Source of the DNA: Lewinellaceae bacterium
GTDB lineage: Bacteria; Bacteroidota; Bacteroidia; Chitinophagales; Saprospiraceae
Direction of reading: 5' to 3'
Length of the DNA stretch: 64,000 bases
Assembly: GCA_020636325.1 (NCBI GenBank)
Contig: JACJYC010000003.1
Coordinates: 186,001-250,000, forward strand
Below the pieces are notes generated by a model. The model saw only the letters and a program-made list of their open reading frames with translations, was not told the DNA's origin and searched no databases. A program made the translations under genes and the position numbers. This document shows, piece after piece, positions 1 through 8,000 of this stretch. Numbering within the stretch: position 1 is the stretch's first letter; each line of letters begins with the position of its first letter.

Positions 1-203
1 GCCGGCTACCTTGTCACAAAAAAGCAGGCATCATGAGGGGAATAAGCCCGATTGAAAGATGGCGTTTCAGGTAGGACACAAAGATGTCAAAAATAAATTA
101 CAAAAAATAACATACTAAAGGGAATCAACCCCAACCGGGTGAACGGCTGCAACCGGCCGGTGTTGCATCCGTTCTATCTATATGCCGGCTCCCGCCGTCC
201 GGT
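1..203. other. Left edge, no gene seen
   Basis: No convincing coding sequence is visible in this edge segment. On the minus strand a TATTTTTG match to the Bacteroidota -7 element lies at 88-95, so it may hold the promoter of a leftward gene beyond the window, but no open frame follows it within the window. Confidence 0.4.
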
Positions 204-1178
204 TTATTCACCGGCCAGGGTAATGACCACATTGCCCTTTTTCCGGCCGGTATCGACGTACCGGTGCGCCTCGGCTGTTTGTTCAAAGGCGTAACGCCTG
301 TCAATGACCGGCTTAAGATGGCCCGATTCAAGAAGCCCCTTGAGGAAGTCCAGGTCTTCCCGGCGTTCTTCCACGACCCCCATAACCAGTTTGGGGCCGC
401 CCGTCAAGGCGCTCAGCAAGGCCAGGAAAAGGGCGGAAAAGCCGGCTGCCGCCGCCAGGAACAAGCCCTTCGGATGCAGGATCCGTTTCGACGCTGAAAA
501 AGAAGCTTTGCCGACCGTATCAAAAATCAGGTCGTAGCGCTCGCCGTTCCGGGTGTAGTCCTCCCGGGTGTAATCGATCACCTTATCGGCGCCAAGCGAT
601 TTCACCAGGTCGGCGTTTCCGGCGCTGGTCACACCGGTTACCTCCGCGCCGAAATACCTGGCGAGTTGAACGGCCGCAGTGCCCAGGCTGCCGGAGGCCC
701 CGATGACCAGTACTTTTTGTCCGGGCCGGATCCTGCCTTTTTCCCGAAGGAAGAACAGCGCGGCAGTAGCGCCGAAAGGTATTGCAGCAGCCTCCTCAAA
801 GGTCAGGTTTTCCGGCTTCAAGGCGACCATGCCGCTTTCAGGCAACACAACGTATTCCGCGTTGGCGCCCAGTTTGAACCCGGTGGCTCCAAACACCCGG
901 TCTCCTTTTTTGAATTGGGTCACGCTATCCCCGACGGACTCGATCACCCCTGAAAACTCATTGCCCAGGATAGGGGTCTTGGGTCGTTTCCACCCGTAAA
1001 TCAACCGGATGAGGAAGGGGTCTGCACGGCGGATACGCGCGTCGCCGGACGTGACCGTAGCCGCGTGAATTTTTACCCGGACCTCCTTATCGCCGGGCGT
1101 CGGTGCGGGTACTTCCTGAAGTTGAAGGACATCGGGTGATCCGTATGCCGTGGTTACGATCGCTTTCATGGTTGTCAT
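204..1178 (-). CDS. NAD(P)H:quinone oxidoreductase-like MDR family protein
   Basis: A medium-chain dehydrogenase/reductase (MDR) of 324 residues, the usual size. It has an N-terminal GroES-like fold, where GNEFSGVIESVG is the typical signature, and a Rossmann domain from about residue 120, with GASGSLGTAAVQLARYFGA as the dinucleotide-binding loop. The cysteine cluster of the structural zinc lobe is absent, so it resembles the zinc-independent quinone oxidoreductase branch, cytosolic and NADPH-linked. The substrate cannot be told from sequence. Two possible starts lie close together (1178 and 1169). It lies 75 bases downstream of the 81-residue gene and is probably the last gene of a leftward unit headed by the cyclase/LuxR regulator. 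Confidence 0.88.
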   Translation of the reverse strand: MTTMKAIVTTAYGSPDVLQLQEVPAPTPGDKEVRVKIHAATVTSGDARIRRADPFLIRLIYGWKRPKTPILGNEFSGVIESVGDSVTQFKKGDRVFGATGFKLGANAEYVVLPESGMVALKPENLTFEEAAAIPFGATAALFFLREKGRIRPGQKVLVIGASGSLGTAAVQLARYFGAEVTGVTSAGNADLVKSLGADKVIDYTREDYTRNGERYDLIFDTVGKASFSASKRILHPKGLFLAAAAGFSALFLALLSALTGGPKLVMGVVEERREDLDFLKGLLESGHLKPVIDRRYAFEQTAEAHRYVDTGRKKGNVVITLAGE

Positions 1179-1253
1179 TTTATTGGTTTATCAATTTAAA
1201 TGTCAGTTGGAATACCGGGCAAATGCGCCGCGCCGAAGGGCAATCCGCCCGCT

Positions 1254-1499
1254 TTACTGCCCCACCAGGCAATTGACCGACAGGAGCGGCAAACCCAGGT
1301 CGCGTACTTTCCGGAGTGCGCCGAACAAGGCAGCCTGGTCGGCAAGCGGGCCGGTCAGCAGGGTAGTTCCGTCGGCTTCCCGGGAAATGGTCATGCCGTC
1401 GAACCGGTCGGCCCATTGGTTTCCAAGGTGCCCCTGCACCCTGATCTGGTAAATCAACGGCTGTGAGAAATCTTTTTCCGGTTTGAATTGCGCTGGCAT
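1254..1499 (-). CDS. Small conserved protein of the regulator/oxidoreductase cassette
   Basis: An 81-residue cytosolic protein without signal or membrane segment. The core has charged strands followed by LTGPLADQAALFGALRKVRDLG, which is helical and leucine-rich. I recall similar short proteins beside MalT-like regulators and MDR oxidoreductases in other bacteria, but no biochemical function is known to me. It sits between the large regulator (gap 126 bases) and the oxidoreductase (gap 75 bases) on the same strand. A CATATTTG sequence on the minus strand at 1552-1559 may serve as its own -7 element. The ending, VNCLVGQ, looks complete. Confidence 0.72.
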   Translation of the reverse strand: MPAQFKPEKDFSQPLIYQIRVQGHLGNQWADRFDGMTISREADGTTLLTGPLADQAALFGALRKVRDLGLPLLSVNCLVGQ

Positions 1500-1625
1500 G
1501 ATCCTGTACCTTTTGCAGCCGGGGTCGCCCGGCCATGTTGCTAACTGATGGCAAATATGCCGGCCAAAAGGTACTGTTGGAAAGGTACTAAAGTACTGTT
1601 CTGCATGATTGGCAGGTAGTGTTGT

Positions 1626-4600
1626 CTATAGCAAGCCCAATTCCCTGGCGCGGGCAACCGCTTCCGTTCTCCTGCCGACTTCCAGCTTTTCAAAGATGTG
1701 CTGGTTATGGCCTTTGACGGTGCTCAGCGCCAGGAACAATCGCTCGCTGATGGCCTGGTTGGAGAGGCCCTGCGCAATGAGCCGGAGGATTTCCAGCTCT
1801 CTTTCGCTCAGGGGTTCGATCAGGGTTTTATTCCCGGAACCGACCCTGAGATCCGGTTTCTTGTCAACGGCCGGAAGCTCAAGTCCGGCAAGCAGGCGGC
1901 CGGAGAAATCCGGTTTTATTCCTTTTTTGAAAGCTTGATCCAGCAGGCGGGCCATGGGTGCGCCTTCCGCAATGAAGATGCGGGTATAACCTTCCGGTTC
2001 GGCCATTGCGAGGGCCCGCTCCAGCGTTTGCAAGGCTTTTTCGGTATGGCCTCCGGCTTCAAAAACAAGGGATTGGAGGACCAGAACAGCCATAACCGTT
2101 CCCATCCGGTTGCCGGCCCCGGCAACGCGGAGCAGGCGTTCAAGCAAGGCGGAGGCTTCCTGCAGATTGCGATCGTCCTGATCGCGACGGTATAAGCCGA
2201 TCCGGATACGGGCCAGGGTCAGGTGCTCAAATTCGTTGAGGTATCCCAGATCGTCATGGCCGGAAAGCCCCCGTTCCCGGGCCCAGGCCTCGGCCTTGTC
2301 CAGCCTGCCTGTCCGGGCCCATAATCCGGCCTTCAAAGCAGGAATGGGCCTTTCAACCGGGATGGGTGTCCGGCTGAATAGTTGTTCCGCTTCTGCCAAC
2401 AGGCTGTCGGCTGCTTCCGGCCGGCCGGCTGCTTCTTCAAACCGGGCCTTGACCAGGCGCACCCGGCAACTCCAGTCGGGCAAGGCAGCCTGTTCGCCTA
2501 GTTCTTCGCTTCGGGCCAGCTGCCGGTCGGCGTTTTCCTGATCCCCGCGCTCGAAGGCGAGTTCTCCCATCCCCAGGAAAATATCCGCAACCCCGCGGAT
2601 GTTCGTTTCCTGTTCCAGCGCCAGGCTTAAAGCCCGCTCATATACCTTGCCCGCTTCCCTCAGTTTGCCCTGGGTGATGCGGATGCCGGCCAGGAAATAG
2701 GTGCCGCTCAGGGCAAATGCGATATTCCCGTTCAGCAGAAAATTGTTCAATGCTTCCGTCAGGGACTTGTGAGCGGCTTCCAGGTTGCCCGTCGCCCATT
2801 CGGCAATGCCCAGCAGGGCCGCTGCCGGCCCGCGGCGAAGATGATCGTCGTCCGGCAGCAGATCAAGCGCTTTCCGGGCATAGGTCACAGCCTGTTCCAC
2901 ATCGCCTTTGGCCATGCTGATGTATGATCTGGCCGTTGTGATCGACCCCGGGAGAAAGCGGAAATGTTCTTCGTCCGCCACAACTCTTTTTGATTGAAGC
3001 CCGGATTCCGGGTCCAATAAGCGCTCGGCGTCCCGCAACCGGTCTTCGCCTGCTTCCAGGAGACCGCTGTTCAGCAAAGCCCAGGCATAAGCTACCGACA
3101 AGACCGGCCGGACCCGGACCAGGTCGTCGGGCAATGCCCTGACCCACTCCAGCCAGGTCGCCGCCTGAAAGCTCTCATCCATTTCGGGCCAGGCCAGCTC
3201 GATCAGCCCGGCTGCAAACGGCGGATCGCCTGCTGCCAGGGCATGGCGTACCGCTTCAGCCGTCAGTCCGTTGTTCATATGCCATTCCGCCGCCCGCCGG
3301 TGCCGTTCAGGAAGTTGCCGGTTCTGCCCCTCCTCCCCGTAGGCTTTAAGCACTTCGGCAAACAAATGGTGGTAACGATACCAACGGCGACGATCGTCAA
3401 GCGGTACCACAAAGAGATTATCGCGCTCCAACTGCTCCAACATTTCCCGTCCGTCGTCTCTCCCGGTCACCGCATCGCACAATGGGCCGCAAAGCCTTTC
3501 CAAGATAGCGGTCTGGATCAGGAATTGCCGGACTGCTTCGGGTTGATGGCGCAACACTTCCTCCACCAGATAATCCAGGATAAAATGGTGTCCGCCTGTG
3601 AAATCGCGGATGAACTCCGCCGTATCTGTACGCCCCTGCATGGAGAGGGCCGCCAGTTGCAGGCCGGCAATCCAGCCTTCGGTACGGGCTTCCAGGGCGC
3701 CGACTTCCTCATCGGTCAGGGAAAGTCCCATTCCCTCCTGAAGAAAACCGATGGTCTCGGCGGCCGTGAAACGCAGGTCGCCGATCCGCAATTCCGTCAT
3801 TTGCCCCCTCACCCTGAGCCTGGACAAGGGTAAAGGCGGGTCCTCGCGGGTGGAGATGACCAGGTGGAGTTGCGGCGGCAGGTGATCGAGCAAAAAACCC
3901 ATTGCGTCGTGCACAGGCTGCGCATCAATGGCATGGTAATCATCCAGTACCAAAACCACGGAGGCCGGCAATGCAGCCGCTTCATTGAGGAAGAAGGACA
4001 GGGTTTGCTCCATTGCAGGCGGTTGCTGGGATTGAAGCAACCCCGACACCCCCTCGCCGAACCCTTTTTCAACGGTCTGCAGGGCTGCGATCAGGTAGGT
4101 CATAAACCGGATCGGGTCGCTGTCCCGCTCATCCAGCGACAACCAGGCTGCAGGGCGGCCGCAACCGGATATCCACTCGCTGACCAGGGTCGATTTTCCG
4201 AAACCCGCCGGAGCGGAAATGAGGGTCAGCTTGCCGTGCAGTCCCAGGTTCAACCGGTCGGTCAGCCTGAGGCGATGGACGGCTTTCGGCCGCACAGGCG
4301 GAATAAACAACTTGGTCGCAATGATAAAAGACGCTCCTTTATTGCCGGATGCAGGCCTTGCACCCTCCGCGCTCCCCGGCTTTGAACCGGGTTCGGTCTT
4401 GCCTTCCAGCACATCGGGCGCCGGAACAATCAGCCCTTCATTCGCAACAGCATACACCTCGATCGGCCTTTCGATATTTTTGAATTGCACCGGTTTCATC
4501 AGCACTGCGCGGATGGACGGCTGGTTCTTGATCTCATCAAATACTTTTCCGGAGATGAAAACGCTGCCCGGCACCGCCAGCGACTCAATGCGGGAGGCTA

Positions 4601-4931
4601 CATTGACGCTGTCACCGACGATCTCCTCATGGCTGAAAAAGATGTCGCCGGTATGAATGCCGATGCGGACGGGAATGGCGGGTTCTTGCCGGAACCCCAA
4701 CTGCATTTCGATCCCGCAATGGACGGCATCAATGGCGCTGTCAAAAATGCTCAGGGTGCCGTCGCCGTAATATTGCAGAATCCTGCCGTTGAACTTTGCC
4801 GTGGCGGCGTTGAAAATTTGCCGGTGTTTATCCCGGGCGGCAACCGCTTTCTGCTCATCCTGCTGCATCAAGGCCGTGTACCCCTTGATATCGGTGAACA
4901 TGATGGCGGCGAGTTGGCGGGTAGGTGTCAT
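1626..4931 (-). CDS. Adenylate/guanylate cyclase-STAND-TPR-LuxR transcriptional regulator
   Basis: A 1101-residue single-chain regulator. Residues 1-170 form a class III nucleotide cyclase domain (FTDIKGYTALMQQDE with the first metal aspartate; GIHTGDIFFSHEEIVGDSVN with the second half of the active site). Around 238-250 is a Walker A loop (APAGFGKSTLV) and near 323 a Walker B strand (VVLVLDDYHAID) of a MalT-like STAND NTPase, followed by a long helical TPR-type region. The last 65 residues are a LuxR helix-turn-helix (LSERELEILRLIAQG, then LSTVKGHNQHIFEKL). The frame is open upstream to 5027, but the methionine at 4931 begins the conserved cyclase domain. It presumably couples a bound inducer or cyclic nucleotide to transcription, perhaps of the two genes downstream. 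The signal is unknown. Confidence 0.9.
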   Translation of the reverse strand: MTPTRQLAAIMFTDIKGYTALMQQDEQKAVAARDKHRQIFNAATAKFNGRILQYYGDGTLSIFDSAIDAVHCGIEMQLGFRQEPAIPVRIGIHTGDIFFSHEEIVGDSVNVASRIESLAVPGSVFISGKVFDEIKNQPSIRAVLMKPVQFKNIERPIEVYAVANEGLIVPAPDVLEGKTEPGSKPGSAEGARPASGNKGASFIIATKLFIPPVRPKAVHRLRLTDRLNLGLHGKLTLISAPAGFGKSTLVSEWISGCGRPAAWLSLDERDSDPIRFMTYLIAALQTVEKGFGEGVSGLLQSQQPPAMEQTLSFFLNEAAALPASVVLVLDDYHAIDAQPVHDAMGFLLDHLPPQLHLVISTREDPPLPLSRLRVRGQMTELRIGDLRFTAAETIGFLQEGMGLSLTDEEVGALEARTEGWIAGLQLAALSMQGRTDTAEFIRDFTGGHHFILDYLVEEVLRHQPEAVRQFLIQTAILERLCGPLCDAVTGRDDGREMLEQLERDNLFVVPLDDRRRWYRYHHLFAEVLKAYGEEGQNRQLPERHRRAAEWHMNNGLTAEAVRHALAAGDPPFAAGLIELAWPEMDESFQAATWLEWVRALPDDLVRVRPVLSVAYAWALLNSGLLEAGEDRLRDAERLLDPESGLQSKRVVADEEHFRFLPGSITTARSYISMAKGDVEQAVTYARKALDLLPDDDHLRRGPAAALLGIAEWATGNLEAAHKSLTEALNNFLLNGNIAFALSGTYFLAGIRITQGKLREAGKVYERALSLALEQETNIRGVADIFLGMGELAFERGDQENADRQLARSEELGEQAALPDWSCRVRLVKARFEEAAGRPEAADSLLAEAEQLFSRTPIPVERPIPALKAGLWARTGRLDKAEAWARERGLSGHDDLGYLNEFEHLTLARIRIGLYRRDQDDRNLQEASALLERLLRVAGAGNRMGTVMAVLVLQSLVFEAGGHTEKALQTLERALAMAEPEGYTRIFIAEGAPMARLLDQAFKKGIKPDFSGRLLAGLELPAVDKKPDLRVGSGNKTLIEPLSERELEILRLIAQGLSNQAISERLFLALSTVKGHNQHIFEKLEVGRRTEAVARARELGLL

Positions 4932-5079
4932 CCGGCCAAGATAGAAAATTCTGGAGAGGGCGGCAAAAATAGGCCGATGTCCGTGCCGATTGCAAAGCAA
5001 AACAGACCAAAAAATTGCGGTTGGCAATCAGAATAACTGCCAACCGCAAACGGAAAACCGGTTTATGGATCTATAACCG

Positions 5080-8000
5080 TCAATCCTGGATGATCAGTTT
5101 CCGCATATCATACCGGCCGTCTTCGCGGGTCAGGCGAACCAGATAGGTTCCCGACGGAAGGTGCGCGACGTTCAATTGCAACTGGTATTCACCCGGAGCG
5201 GCATCCACTCGTTTTTCCAGTACAGGCCGCCCGATCATGTCGAACAGCTGGACCTGCAGGGCGGATTGATCCCGTACGCTGAAGTCGACGTATACCGATT
5301 CGCTCGCCGGATTGGGGAACAAATTGACAATGGTCAGCGGTTCGGTCAGATCCGTAACTTCCCTTACCGGGGTGAACTCCGAATCGCAGGCATCGCCGAT
5401 GCCGTCGTGGTCGGCGTCCTCGCTGGGGATAGCGGCGCCGGTGCCGAAGTTGGAGGTCTCTCCGGTCAGCTGAAAACCTGAAAACGATCCGTTGTTGCCG
5501 AAGCTGCTGAGGTCGGACACTGCGCCGATCTGGGTGTTGTCGCCGCCCGAAACCCCCTGGTCAAAGTTATAGTACACGACCAGGCCGGGTTCGGAACCGG
5601 TCAGTTCACGCCGCATGTCGGCAGAGATCTCCGCCTGGGTCCGGGCGGTATTCCATAAGCGGAACTCATCCATTTTGCCGTTGAAATTGCTTTGGTACCC
5701 CAGTTGAAGCGCGCTCGTAAAATTGAAGCTGGCTTCGATTTCGCCGTAGAGCGACCCGTTGATGTAAAGCTTCAGTTTGGCGCCGTCGTAAACCGTGGCG
5801 AAATGCGTCCATCTCCCGGGTTTGATGACGGGATTCAATTGAGGGCCGTCATAAACGCCGATCTGCATAACCCCGTTGGCATTGATGATCCAGTGGTGGG
5901 CGCCAGCGCCGGGCGCGCCCAGGAGGATGGGCCAGCAGCGGTCGGCGGAAAAATCGTTCAGGTAGACCCATACTTCCATGGTATGCGCCTGGTTGCCGCC
6001 ATCCAATCCATTGATGGCGCCGAGCCAGACAAAGTCATCAATCCCGTCAAAAGCGAGGCCGGGATTGGCCAGGTCCGGGCAGTTGTCGCAACCGTCGGGA
6101 ATGCCGTCGCCGTCCGCGTCAAAAGTATCGTTGTAACCCTGGCATTGGTCGAGTGCGTCGATGACCATATCGCCGTCGAAGTCATCTTCAGCCTGCCCGT
6201 TTCCGGCGTTGAACTCCCATTTCACGGGGGCATCGATGAAGTTGCCGTAGAGGTCCTTCACTTCCGAAAGGATCACCCGGAACCGTTCGCCCGGCATCAG
6301 GGTCAGGTCTTCCAAAGGCGTAATGAGCACTTTATCGCCGGAGCAGGTGAGCTGGGCCGGGATATTTTCGTTGTAATATATCCGCTGCAGCATGACCTGC
6401 GCATCGGTCAGGGTATTGCAATTGATGGTTTCATTGAACACCACGGAGATCTCATCGTCCGCAGCCAGGTTGTCGTCGGCGGGTTGCGGAATGCCGAACA
6501 CGCGCGGCCCTTTGCGGTCGATAATGCCGGATACGCGACCTGTGTAGACGGTGCTGACGCCGCAACTCAGTTTCAGGCGAATATCGTATTTTCCATCCGG
6601 TACATTGGCGGTATTCCAGACCACTTCCGTACCCGACGCTGAACTGGACAGGTCGTTGTTGCCCAATACCAGGGCAGGCGCCCAGGAGTTGCCGCCGGCC
6701 GGTGCATATTCCACGGCCACCTGGTCCAGATTGTTCTTATCATAACCTTTCATCCGGATGAACATCTGATTATTATCGGCCTGGGCCAGAACCCAGCCCG
6801 CAGCGGGTTGCGTGAGCTGGATACTGCTGCACGGACTCTGAAAATAAGCGGATAAGGCGACTGTAGACACCACCTCCGGATCGTCGCACGAAGAATACAA
6901 CTGAAATACGATGCCTTCATAGGAATAGACCGGGGAAGACGGTGCGCGCTTGATGCGTACGGTCACCTGCTGTTCCTGGCCGGCAGCGATATCTTCCAGG
7001 AAAACGGAATTCACGTCGCTGCCGTTGATGGTGATCAGGGCGCCGTTGGGGTTGGTGCTTTGCCTGAGGCGCAGGTAATAATCCCGCGTTTCATCGGTTT
7101 CGCTGATGTTGCCGGCTTTGAGGATGAACTCCGCCTCGCCGTCGGCTGGAATACCGGCTTGTATGGGGTTGTCAGCCCGCAATTTCACAGCTTCCCGCGC
7201 ATTGGTGCCTTCCTCGACGGGACAACTGCTCTGGCCGCCCAGCAATTCGAAAACGGGCGTTTTATAGACCGGATCGGTTTTCACTTTCACGGTGAATGAA
7301 TCTCCGCTGTCGTCGTCTTCCAGGTGGTACCCCGTGGTCAGGGTGTTAACGACCGTGGTGGTTTTCGAGTTGCCGGTTTCCATGCGGAAATTGGTGATCA
7401 CACCCCCGGACAAACCGGAGCCGCCGATCTCAAAACCCAGTTCGGAAGCGACTTCTTCATTGATCTCCATGCCGAAGTCGATGGAAATGCTTTCGGAAGA
7501 GGTCTCCGTGGTGGATTTCGTTTTGGGCGCGTTGGCGCTGAACTGCAGGATCTCTACTTCATTTGCTGCGGCTTTCAATTCCTCGTTCCGCTGGAGGGTT
7601 TGTTCCCAGACCAGGATCTGATTGGAATATTCGTCTTTTTTGGCCTGGCTTGTGGCCTGCGCGCGCTTGGACTCCAGGTCAGGGATCACAAAGTCGCGGA
7701 TATGGTTCTCGGTGAAAATGAATCCGACCTCAAGCCCTTCGTCGGCCATGACCAGCGACTTGGACAACGCCACCTCGCAGTTATACCGGTCGAACAGCAC
7801 TTCATCGGCAATGGTATAGGCAAACGCCAGGGCGGCGCCGACAAAGACATCCCCTTCCGTCCCGGTGATTTCCGGATTGCCGGAGGTTTCGAAGTTTTCG
7901 GTGGTTGTCATGCTCAGCAGCACCTCGTTGGCATTGGTATTCGTGGAATTGACCTCATAGGAACCTTTGACGTCGCCCCAGAAGGAGGTCTCGGTGCTGA

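Noticed and set aside
4855..5049. Start of the cyclase regulator at 5027
   Set aside because: The 32 extra residues show no conservation-like features; the cyclase domain begins at the methionine at 4931.
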